Positions 26,175 through 33,025 of a DNA stretch of 41,265 nucleotides are shown here, piece by piece. The stretch's first letter is position 1; every line of letters begins with the position of its first letter. The position numbers and the translations under genes were made by a program. This DNA is from Eubacterium sp. (lineage in GTDB: Bacteria > Bacillota > Clostridia > Lachnospirales > Lachnospiraceae): positions 1-41,265 of the forward strand of contig JAFVAQ010000025.1 in NCBI GenBank assembly GCA_017480495.1, read 5' to 3'. The notes beneath the pieces are model-generated. The model was not told the DNA's origin. It did not search any database and was given only the letters and a program-made list of their open reading frames with translations.

Positions 26175-27461
26175 ATGAACAAGAGCCTTGTAAATAGATT
26201 TCTGACAAATAGTAATGATATAGATAAGTCAGGTGCTATATGGAATCTGGTGGCAAGCGTGTTATGTGCATTCCAATCAGTTATACTACTTGTCGTTATG
26301 ACTCATACTGTAGGACTAATTCCCGCTGGAATATATACAATGGGTAATACTGACAATAACCTATTTTTGTCAATAGGTAAATATGGAGTGAGACCATTTC
26401 AGGTATCTGATGTAGATAGAGAATATAAATTCCGCGAATACCGAATGGCAAGGATTATTAGTACGATACTTATGGCTGTTGTATCCACAGGATATGTATT
26501 ATATGTTGCTATAAAAAATAATTATTCTTCAAATAAGTTGTGGATAATCATTTGGATGTGTATCTACAAGCTTCCTGATTCTTTTGAGGACGTTTATTAT
26601 GGAGATTACCAAAAAAATGAGAGGCTGGATGTTGCGGCCAAACCACTAGCTCTTAGAATGATTATAACCATAGTTCTATGGGCACTTCTTCTTGTAGTTA
26701 CAAAAGATTTGCTTATATCTGTAGTTGTATCGACTATAGTTACTATTTTTCTGATGATATGGTTTATTCTTCTTACAAAAGAATATGTAACAGAGAGAGA
26801 AAAACCTGATAGTTCAAGAGTATTAAAACTCTTATGGGTTACATTACCTCTTGCTGTTGCTGCTTTTCTTACGCTATATATAAGTGCGGCACCAAAGAAT
26901 TCAATAGATGCACATTTGGATGATAAGCTTCAGGCTATATATGGATTCATCGCCATGCCTGTATTTGTTGTGCAGTTACTTGCACAGGCGGTTTTTAATC
27001 CTGTTTTATACAAGATATCTTGTCTTTGGAATGATGGGGATATTGGGAAATATGTTAAGGAATCTTTAAAACAAGTTGCTTATGTATTTATAATAACCGT
27101 AGTGTGTATGGTTGGAGCGTGGCTTCTTGGTATTCCGATTTTATCAATTATGTACCACACAGAACTCGCATCTTATAAGACGGATCTTATGTATATGATG
27201 GTCGGTAGTGGATTTTTAGGGTTGATTGTTTTATTGTCAGGCTTTTTGACTATTATGAGACGACAATCCATTATCATCGTAGGATACTTAATTGTATCGA
27301 TAATAGCATTTTTCTTTACAGATAAATATGTTATTAAATACGGGATCAGAGGAGCTGTTTTATTCTTTGTAGCATTACTGGCTATGCTTTGCATTATATT
27401 TGTTATAGGATATATATGGTCGGCTGTTACACAAAGAAAAAAGAATTCTAATAAATCGTGA
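26175..27461 (+). CDS. Polytopic membrane protein, probable Wzx/MATE-like polysaccharide flippase
   Basis: A 428-residue membrane protein with about twelve hydrophobic segments in paired fashion. The opening, with SGAIWNLVASVLCAFQSVILLVVMT, resembles the first helices of Wzx-type oligosaccharide flippases, and charged residues lie mostly in short loops. No motif fixes the substrate. The ATG at 26175 is 12 bases after GAGGA in the polC end; the earlier in-frame ATG at 26157 has no ribosome site. It is more AT-rich than polC and is not part of the usual dxr-rseP-ispG-polC operon, which suggests it arrived separately, perhaps with the cassette at 10858-18169. Other polytopic exporters cannot be excluded. 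Confidence 0.65.
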   Translation: MNKSLVNRFLTNSNDIDKSGAIWNLVASVLCAFQSVILLVVMTHTVGLIPAGIYTMGNTDNNLFLSIGKYGVRPFQVSDVDREYKFREYRMARIISTILMAVVSTGYVLYVAIKNNYSSNKLWIIIWMCIYKLPDSFEDVYYGDYQKNERLDVAAKPLALRMIITIVLWALLLVVTKDLLISVVVSTIVTIFLMIWFILLTKEYVTEREKPDSSRVLKLLWVTLPLAVAAFLTLYISAAPKNSIDAHLDDKLQAIYGFIAMPVFVVQLLAQAVFNPVLYKISCLWNDGDIGKYVKESLKQVAYVFIITVVCMVGAWLLGIPILSIMYHTELASYKTDLMYMMVGSGFLGLIVLLSGFLTIMRRQSIIIVGYLIVSIIAFFFTDKYVIKYGIRGAVLFFVALLAMLCIIFVIGYIWSAVTQRKKNSNKS

Positions 27462-27463
27462 AC

Positions 27464-27492
27464 TTGATATTTATAGATAAATTAGTTATATT
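27464..27492 (+). promoter_or_regulatory. Sigma-A-type promoter for ireB-ruvX, with a palindrome over the -10
   Basis: TTGATA at 27464-27469, a 17-base spacer and TATATT at 27487-27492. The palindrome TAGTTA-TAT-TAACTA at 27483-27497 covers the -10 box and could be an operator. No terminator was seen between the membrane protein and this promoter. Confidence 0.6.
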
Positions 27493-27550
27493 AACTATGT
27501 ATGTTTAGAATAATATATAGTGAAGGTTTATTTAAAAGGAAAGGAAGAGT

Positions 27551-27817
27551 ATGGGAAATTACGACGGACAGCATACACAGGACGTAAACATCGAGAGAGA
27601 ATATACTATTGAGGTTTCTGATATAGTAGCGGATGTTTATGAGGCACTTTCAGAGAAGGGGTATAATCCTGTGAATCAGATAGTTGGATATATCATGAGT
27701 GGCGATCCAACTTACATCACGAGCTATAAGGGGGCTCGCAGTCTTATAATGAAGGCTGAAAGAGATGAGATACTGGAACTCCTTATGGAAAACTATATAG
27801 AAACGAGACTCAAATAA
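27551..27817 (+). CDS. ireB: IreB-family regulatory phosphoprotein (UPF0297)
   Basis: An 88-residue cytoplasmic protein. The family core is clear: SDIVADVYEALSEKGYNPVNQIVGYIMSGDP, then ITSYKGARSLIMKAERDEILELL (given in parts). In enterococci IreB is phosphorylated on N-terminal Thr residues by the PASTA kinase IreK and affects cephalosporin resistance. The N-terminus here contains Thr10 and later Thr residues that could serve. GGAAAGGAAGAG precedes the ATG. It overlaps ruvX as TAATG, the standard pairing. Its kinase and phosphatase are encoded at 947 and 210. Confidence 0.93.
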   Translation: MGNYDGQHTQDVNIEREYTIEVSDIVADVYEALSEKGYNPVNQIVGYIMSGDPTYITSYKGARSLIMKAERDEILELLMENYIETRLK

Positions 27818-28242
27818 TGAGAGTAATGGGACTGGACTATGGCGATAAGACTGTCGGTGTAGCCATTTCTGATGAGCTACTCATTACAGCACAGCCTATA
27901 GAAACAATCGAAAGAGAAAGAGCTAGTAAGCTTCGCAAAACTTATCAGAGAATAGAAACTCTTATCGCTGAGTATAGTGTCGAGAAAATAGTTATCGGTA
28001 GACCTCTCAACATGAACGGAACTGAGGGTGAGCGTGTAGAAACTACAAGAGCCTTCAAGGATGAGTTGGCTAGAAGGACAGGACTTGAAATAGTAGAGAT
28101 AGATGAGAGACTTACCACTGCAGAGGCAAACCGTATACTAGAAGAAACAGGTGTTGCTCATTCTGCCAGAAAAGAACACATCGATAAGATGGCAGCAGCT
28201 ATTATATTACAGAGTTATTTAGATGGATTATCAAATCAGTAG
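27817..28242 (+). CDS. ruvX: Putative pre-16S rRNA nuclease / Holliday junction resolvase RuvX (YqgF)
   Basis: A 141-residue RNase H-fold protein. Seen: MGLDYGDKTVGVAISD at the N-terminus with the catalytic Asp, VIGRPLNMNGTEG in the middle, IDERLTTAEANRIL with a conserved acidic residue, and the closing DKMAAAIILQSYLD with the last catalytic Asp. YqgF matures the 16S rRNA 5' end in E. coli; a resolvase role was proposed from the fold. It starts on the ireB stop. A hairpin repeat lies seven bases after its stop. Confidence 0.94.
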   Translation: MRVMGLDYGDKTVGVAISDELLITAQPIETIERERASKLRKTYQRIETLIAEYSVEKIVIGRPLNMNGTEGERVETTRAFKDELARRTGLEIVEIDERLTTAEANRILEETGVAHSARKEHIDKMAAAIILQSYLDGLSNQ

Positions 28243-28248
28243 TTTGTT

Positions 28249-28274
28249 GTCATTCTGAACGAAGTGAAGAATCT
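28249..28274 (+). repeat. Intergenic hairpin repeat, copy 3 (ruvX-rnjA)
   Basis: ATTCT and AGAAT (28252-28272) enclose GA, AC, loop GAA, GT, GA. GTC precedes it and CTTTAAAA follows; the spacer then runs to CGGAGGA before the TTG start of rnjA. The tail after the hairpin resembles that of copy 1. Confidence 0.75.
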
Positions 28275-28310
28275 TTAAAATACGAACAGTTTATATTCGG
28301 AGGACGTACA

Positions 28311-29972
28311 TTGGATACGAATAATGCAAGAGTGAAAATCATACCACTAGGTGGTTTAGAACAGATAGGTATGAATATCACTGCTATTGAATATGAGGAT
28401 GATATAATCGTTATAGATGGCGGTCTGTCATTCCCAGATGATGATATGCTTGGAATAGATCTTGTTATTCCTGATATCACATATCTAAAAGAAAATAAAG
28501 ATAAGATAAGAGGTATGGTTGTAACACATGGTCATGAGGATCATATAGGTGCCATACCTTATATTGAGAAGGAACTTAGTATTCCTATATATACCACTAA
28601 GCTTACTATGGGGCTTATTGAGTATAAGCTGACTGAACATGGTCTGATAGATAATGTCAGACGTAAGGTGGTAACCTATGGGCAGATAATCAATCTTGGA
28701 TGCTTTAGGATCGAGTTCATTAGAACTAATCATTCTATAGCAGATGCATGTGCACTTGCTATATATACTCCAGCTGGAATTATTGTTCACACTGGAGACT
28801 TTAAGGTGGACTTTACTCCTGTATTCGGTGGAGTTATAGACCTCCAGCGATTTGGTGAACTTGGTAAGAAGGGTGTACTTGCGCTTATGGCGGATTCTAC
28901 AAACGTAGAAAGACCTGGCTACACACCTTCTGAAAAGACAGTTGGAAAAACCTTTGATCATATATTTGATGATAATAGAAATCATAGACTTATCATTGCA
29001 ACCTTTGCATCAAATGTTGATAGAGTTCAGCAGATTATAAATTCTGCATACAAGTACGGACGTAAATGTATAGTTGAAGGACGAAGCATGGTGAATATAA
29101 TCAACATTGCTTCTGAACTTGGTTATATCAAGATTCCTGATAATACACTAATTAGTATAGATGAAGCTAAGGAATTTCCTGATGAGAAGCTTGTTTATAT
29201 TACAACTGGTAGCCAGGGTGAAAATATGGCGGCGCTTTCTCGTATAGCGGCATCTATTCATAATAAAATATCTATAGTACCAGGCGACGTGGTTATATTC
29301 TCGTCTAGTCCAATACCTGGAAACGAGAAGTCCGTTTATAGAGTTATGAATGAACTCGAGCAGAAGGGTGCCAGAGTTATATATCATGATACGCATGTTT
29401 CAGGACATGCATGCCAGGAAGAGCTTAAACTTATATATGCACTGACAAAACCTAAGTATGCTATTCCAGTACATGGAGAGTACAGACATCTGAAGAGGCA
29501 TTCAGAATTGGCTCAGGAAATGGGTATCCCTAAAGAGAATGTGAAGATACTTATGTGTGGAGAGGTTCTGGAAGTTGGTGAGGATAAGTTTGATGTTGTA
29601 GGTAAGGTGCCTGCAAGAGGCGTATTCGTAGATGGGCTTGGAGTAGGCGACGTTGGAAATATCGTTATAAGAGATAGACAACATCTATCAGAGAATGGTC
29701 TGATGGTTATTGTGATTACACTTGAGAGTGGAACTAATCAGGTTCTATCAGGTCCAGATATAGTATCCAGAGGTTTCGTATATGTTAGAGAAGCGGAGCT
29801 TCTGATAGAACAGTGTAGGGATGTTGTGTCTGAAACACTGTTTGAATGTCTGAATAGTGATAACGTTGATTGGAACAAAATCAAGAATAGTATCAGAGAA
29901 GATCTTGGAGAGTTCCTTTGGGAGAGAACAAAGCGTAACCCTATGATACTGCCAATTATATCTGAGGTATAA
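28311..29972 (+). CDS. rnjA: Ribonuclease J
   Basis: A 553-residue metallo-beta-lactamase/beta-CASP nuclease with 5'-3' exo- and endonuclease activity on mRNA and rRNA. Seen: IIPLGGLEQIGMN at the N-terminus, VTHGHEDHIGAIP near residue 69-81 with the zinc His/Asp set, HTGDFK, ADSTNVERPG, ATFASNVDR, and the beta-CASP HVSGHA and PVHGEYRHL elements. The length fits RNase J. The start is TTG at 28311, seven bases after GGAGG (28299-28303), with no better ATG nearby. The spacer before it carries a hairpin repeat, so the leader is structured. The YlbF-family gene follows. Confidence 0.95.
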   Translation: MDTNNARVKIIPLGGLEQIGMNITAIEYEDDIIVIDGGLSFPDDDMLGIDLVIPDITYLKENKDKIRGMVVTHGHEDHIGAIPYIEKELSIPIYTTKLTMGLIEYKLTEHGLIDNVRRKVVTYGQIINLGCFRIEFIRTNHSIADACALAIYTPAGIIVHTGDFKVDFTPVFGGVIDLQRFGELGKKGVLALMADSTNVERPGYTPSEKTVGKTFDHIFDDNRNHRLIIATFASNVDRVQQIINSAYKYGRKCIVEGRSMVNIINIASELGYIKIPDNTLISIDEAKEFPDEKLVYITTGSQGENMAALSRIAASIHNKISIVPGDVVIFSSSPIPGNEKSVYRVMNELEQKGARVIYHDTHVSGHACQEELKLIYALTKPKYAIPVHGEYRHLKRHSELAQEMGIPKENVKILMCGEVLEVGEDKFDVVGKVPARGVFVDGLGVGDVGNIVIRDRQHLSENGLMVIVITLESGTNQVLSGPDIVSRGFVYVREAELLIEQCRDVVSETLFECLNSDNVDWNKIKNSIREDLGEFLWERTKRNPMILPIISEV

Positions 29973-29989
29973 TTATCAGGAGATTATAA

Positions 29990-30013
29990 ATGAGGCGCTT
30001 ATGGATAATATAA
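29990..30013 (+). other. Possible seven-codon leader ORF before the YlbF-family gene
   Basis: CAGGAG at 29978-29983 is well spaced (six bases) for the ATG at 29990, which opens MRRLWII and stops with TAA at 30011-30013. That stop overlaps an ATG at 30013, which is Met5 of the YlbF-family protein. The best ribosome site in the spacer thus serves the short frame rather than the gene. Coding is not proven. Confidence 0.3.
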
Positions 30014-30327
30014 TGGAAGAGTGCAGAAAACTTAATCTAATGATTACTAATTCCGAAGAGTATAGAAATTATATCTTTGCTCGAAATTCTATAAAGGCTA
30101 ATGAGGACTTATATAATAGCCTGATGGAGTTTAAACGTAGATATGAAGATATAATGAAGTATACAGACGGTAATCCATATGATGAGATATATAGGATATA
30201 CTATGAGAATGATGATCTCATACATAATTCTACAGTAAATGAATATTTGAGAGCCGAAAGCGCTCTATCAAAACTCATTAGAAGTATAATAGCAAAGGTA
30301 ACTGATGGAATCAGGTTTGAGGAATAA
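30001..30327 (+). CDS. YlbF/YmcA-family protein
   Basis: A 108-residue, mostly helical cytoplasmic protein. It has the family pattern of an N-terminal helix ending in a T/N-S-E-E-Y-R-N-Y stretch, a long charged helix with F-K-R-R-Y-E, and a closing EYLRAESALSKLIRSI segment. In B. subtilis, YlbF, YmcA and YaaT form a complex that guides RNase Y maturation of mRNAs. Here it is next to RNase J, so an RNA-processing role is reasonable. The start is ambiguous: ATG 30001 has GAGG five bases upstream, while ATG 30013 overlaps the stop of a short leader frame and better fits family N-termini. The stop overlaps the next start. Confidence 0.75.
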   Translation: MDNIMEECRKLNLMITNSEEYRNYIFARNSIKANEDLYNSLMEFKRRYEDIMKYTDGNPYDEIYRIYYENDDLIHNSTVNEYLRAESALSKLIRSIIAKVTDGIRFEE

Positions 30328-30902
30328 TGAAGAAAAGAGTATTAGATAGTCGTAAGAAGAAAGCAATAAAAACTGAAAAGAGATTACAGGTAGCTCTTTA
30401 TTATTCATTTCAGTTGCTGGTTGATGTGCTGATTGTGCTTCTGTTTGTAAAGGCATTCACTATATCCTTTAATTTTTCGCATGATGTATTCCATGATTCG
30501 GCGAAGGATCTGAAGAGTAGGGAATATATGACAGTTACGATTGAGCCTGACTCATCTACCAGTACTGTGTCTTCTGTATTATACGAGAGTGGAGTTATAA
30601 AGAATAAGTATGTAATGATGGCTAAGATAAAGCTGGGGGAGGTTGGTCCTGATATTAAGCCTGGTAAGTATAAGTTGTCCCCATCGATGAGATATAGTGA
30701 AATAATTACTATTATTACAGGTGGAGCCTTCAGTAATGATGATATAAAGGATGATATACCTACAGTATCCACTCCAACAGATGCTAATGGAGTTCATGAT
30801 AACTCTGCTGCTGGAGCTGGTGATGGAGCTTCCGAAGGAGACGACTATGTTCCTGAAGACGGTGGAGACACTGGAGATACAGGAGCAGAAGGTGAGGAGT
30901 AG
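30327..30902 (+). CDS. Short MltG-like membrane protein lacking the transglycosylase domain
   Basis: A 191-residue single-pass protein. A basic cytoplasmic start is followed by a membrane helix at about 22-47, then an extracellular part resembling the LysM-like N-terminal domain of MltG: VTIEPDSSTSTVSSVLYESGVIKN, then KPGKYKLSPSMRYSEIITIITGG (in parts). The catalytic YceG domain that normally follows, with its Glu, is missing. Instead there is an acidic Gly/Asp/Glu tail of about 55 residues. The gene occupies the usual mltG position between ruvX and yrrM. It may regulate or anchor glycan-strand synthesis without cutting. No frameshifted catalytic part follows, since the next gene starts four bases on. 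Confidence 0.75.
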   Translation: MKKRVLDSRKKKAIKTEKRLQVALYYSFQLLVDVLIVLLFVKAFTISFNFSHDVFHDSAKDLKSREYMTVTIEPDSSTSTVSSVLYESGVIKNKYVMMAKIKLGEVGPDIKPGKYKLSPSMRYSEIITIITGGAFSNDDIKDDIPTVSTPTDANGVHDNSAAGAGDGASEGDDYVPEDGGDTGDTGAEGEE

Positions 30903-30905
30903 TAA

Positions 30906-31592
30906 ATGGATTATAGTAGAATCAGAGATTTTGTAATGTCATATAGTCATGATGATACAGGACTTCTGAAGGATATCCATGACAAAGCTCTTGAGAAAGA
31001 TGTGCCTATCATAAGAAGAGAGGCAGCTGACTATCTGAAGGTTATGCTTCAAATAGTAAGACCAAAGAATGTCCTGGAGATAGGAACAGCTGTTGCTTAT
31101 TCTACACTACTTATTGCGGATGCCTTGGCTGATGTTTTTGGCGAGAATGAAACCTCGATGTATGATGCGGAGTCTACTTGGTCTATAGATACCTGCGAGT
31201 TGGATACGGATAGAATAACAGAAGCTAGGGCTAATATAGCTAAAAGTGGTTATAAGAATATCCAGATATTTGAAGGCGATGCTGCAGAGACGTTAAGAGG
31301 TATTCAGGACAAGGTATATGACTTTATCTTTATAGATGCTGCTAAAGCTCAGTATAAGATATATATGGAGGAAGCTATCAGACTTTCTCATTTAGGTACA
31401 GTAATAATAACGGACAACATTCTGGCGGATGGTGATGTTCTTGAATCTCATTTTCTCGTGGAGAAGAGAGACCGGACCATTCATGACAGAATGAGAGAAT
31501 ATTTATATATGATTAAGAATGATGATAGACTAGAAACTGCAATATTATCAGTAGCAGATGGTATTGCAGTTTCTGTTGTTAAGAAGAATTAG
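30906..31592 (+). CDS. Class I SAM-dependent O-methyltransferase, YrrM/COMT-like
   Basis: A 228-residue cytoplasmic methyltransferase of the catechol-O-methyltransferase-like family. Seen: VLEIGTAVAYSTLLIADAL near residue 58-76 as the SAM loop, an acidic ribose-binding region, DFIFIDAAKAQY with metal-binding Asp residues, and VIITDNILADG. Relatives modify small phenols or wobble uridines of tRNA (TrmR); B. subtilis YrrM is TrmR, making 5-methoxyuridine. The synteny (mltG position before, U32 peptidase after) matches the yrrM-yrrN/O neighbourhood, so TrmR is the best guess. GGAG precedes the ATG. Confidence 0.85.
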   Translation: MDYSRIRDFVMSYSHDDTGLLKDIHDKALEKDVPIIRREAADYLKVMLQIVRPKNVLEIGTAVAYSTLLIADALADVFGENETSMYDAESTWSIDTCELDTDRITEARANIAKSGYKNIQIFEGDAAETLRGIQDKVYDFIFIDAAKAQYKIYMEEAIRLSHLGTVIITDNILADGDVLESHFLVEKRDRTIHDRMREYLYMIKNDDRLETAILSVADGIAVSVVKKN

Positions 31593-31598
31593 TATGTA

Positions 31599-31615
31599 GT
31601 GGTGCGAAGCATCAT
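31599..31615 (+). repeat. Small intergenic hairpin before the U32 peptidase gene
   Basis: TGGTGC at 31600-31605 and GCATCA at 31609-31614 pair with one wobble around a GAA loop, and one more G-T pair extends the stem. It shares the GAA loop of copy 3 but lacks the tandem GA step and the ATTCT arms, so it is not counted in that family. Confidence 0.4.
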
Positions 31616-31633
31616 GAGACGGAGAAACAGATA

Positions 31634-32920
31634 ATGGATAAACATTATATAAATAAACCGGAACTTCTTATACCTGCAGGAGGGCTGGAAACTCTAAAGG
31701 TTGCGGTTGACTATGGTGCGGATGCGGTATACATAGGCGGTAATAGATTCGGTTTACGAGCTAAGGCAGATAACTTCACTAGAGAAGAAATGGAAGAGGG
31801 GCTTGCCTACTGCCATGCGCACAATGTTAAGTTATATGTCACAACTAATATATATGCTCATAACGAAGATATAGTTAAGGCAGAAGATTACTTCACAGAG
31901 CTTCGTGAGATCGGGGTAGATGCTGTTCTGATATCGGATCCGGGAATGTTCAGTATAGCAAGTGAGGTTTTGAAGGATAGTGAGACAGAGATACATATCA
32001 GTACTCAAGCTAATAATACAAACTATATGACATATAGATTCTGGAAGGACATGGGGGCTACCAGAGTAGTTGCGGCAAGAGAACTCTCTCTTAAAGAGAT
32101 AAAGGATATAAGAGAGAATATCCCGGAAGATTTAGAGATAGAAGCCTTCATGCACGGCGCTATGTGTATATCATATTCGGGTAGATGCTTGCTCTCAAAC
32201 TATTTTACAGGACGTGATGCCAATAGAGGGGCATGCACACATCCTTGCAGATGGAAGTATGCTGTGGTTGAGGAACATCGCCCGGGAGAATATCTTCCTG
32301 TAGAAGAGGATGATAGAGGAACTTATATATTCAATTCCAAGGACCTGTGTATGGTTGATAAGATTCCGGATCTTGTTAGCGCCGGAATTAATTCCTTTAA
32401 GGTTGAGGGAAGAATGAAGACCAACCTCTATGTAGCTGTTACAGCCAGAACCTATAGAGAAGCTATAGACGATTACTTTGAGTCGGTTGAAAAGTATGAG
32501 TCGAAGATAGAACACTACAAAGAAGAAATATCTGCATGTACTATGCGTGATTTTACTAGGGGCTTCTATTATGGAAAGCCTTCTGAGGAAGATCAGATAT
32601 ATGATAATAATACTTATATAAGAAATGCTGTTTATATGGGACGGGTTGACAGCGTAAATGAAGATGGAAGTATAAGTATAATGCAGAAGAATAAGTTCTC
32701 TGTAGGAGACGAAATAGAAGTCATGCTTTATGATGGTGAAAACCTTAAAACGAAGGTGTCCAGGATAGTGGATGAATATGGTAGAGATGCAGAGTCGGCT
32801 CCACATCCTAAGGAGAATCTAAAGGTTTGGTTAGAGGTGATAGATGGGGACTCCAAACCAAATGGCATAGGTACTCAGATGGAGACCGGAATGATTCTTA
32901 GAACTATCGTAAATGACTAA
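31634..32920 (+). CDS. Peptidase U32 family protein
   Basis: A 428-residue protein of the U32 collagenase-like family. Seen: the N-terminal ELLIPAGGLETLKVAVDYGADAVYIGG barrel entry (in parts), the signature EAFMHGAMCISYSGRC, and ACTHPCRW, which give four Cys likely to bind an iron-sulfur cluster; a C-terminal beta-rich part ends in GDEIEV-type strands. Some U32 members hydroxylate rRNA or tRNA (RlhA, TrhP), and B. subtilis YrrN/YrrO-type pairs act in tRNA modification. Only one U32 gene is present here. If the upstream gene is TrmR, a tRNA hydroxylation role would be coherent, because TrhP makes the hydroxyuridine that TrmR methylates. Confidence 0.88.
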   Translation: MDKHYINKPELLIPAGGLETLKVAVDYGADAVYIGGNRFGLRAKADNFTREEMEEGLAYCHAHNVKLYVTTNIYAHNEDIVKAEDYFTELREIGVDAVLISDPGMFSIASEVLKDSETEIHISTQANNTNYMTYRFWKDMGATRVVAARELSLKEIKDIRENIPEDLEIEAFMHGAMCISYSGRCLLSNYFTGRDANRGACTHPCRWKYAVVEEHRPGEYLPVEEDDRGTYIFNSKDLCMVDKIPDLVSAGINSFKVEGRMKTNLYVAVTARTYREAIDDYFESVEKYESKIEHYKEEISACTMRDFTRGFYYGKPSEEDQIYDNNTYIRNAVYMGRVDSVNEDGSISIMQKNKFSVGDEIEVMLYDGENLKTKVSRIVDEYGRDAESAPHPKENLKVWLEVIDGDSKPNGIGTQMETGMILRTIVND

Positions 32921-32953
32921 ATTATTTGTATAATATGTACAGAAAAAATAAAG

Positions 32954-32982
32954 TTGCCATGGATATTTTCGTATGATATAAT
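32954..32982 (+). promoter_or_regulatory. Strong sigma-A-type promoter of the pilus locus, bracketed by an inverted repeat
   Basis: TTGCCA at 32954-32959, a 17-base spacer and TATAAT at 32977-32982, with TG one base before the -10. ACAGAAAAA at 32939-32947 and TTTTTCTGT at 32982-32990 form a 9-base inverted repeat around the core promoter, a candidate operator. The leader to pilB is about 35 bases. Confidence 0.75.
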
Positions 32983-33025
32983 TTTTCTGTTGTGGGTGAC
33001 ATAAAATATTAAAGGAGAAGGGTTT

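Noticed and set aside
32195-32806. 203-codon antisense open frame inside the U32 gene
   Set aside because: No recognisable protein features, no ribosome site, and the sense gene is continuous and well-motifed.
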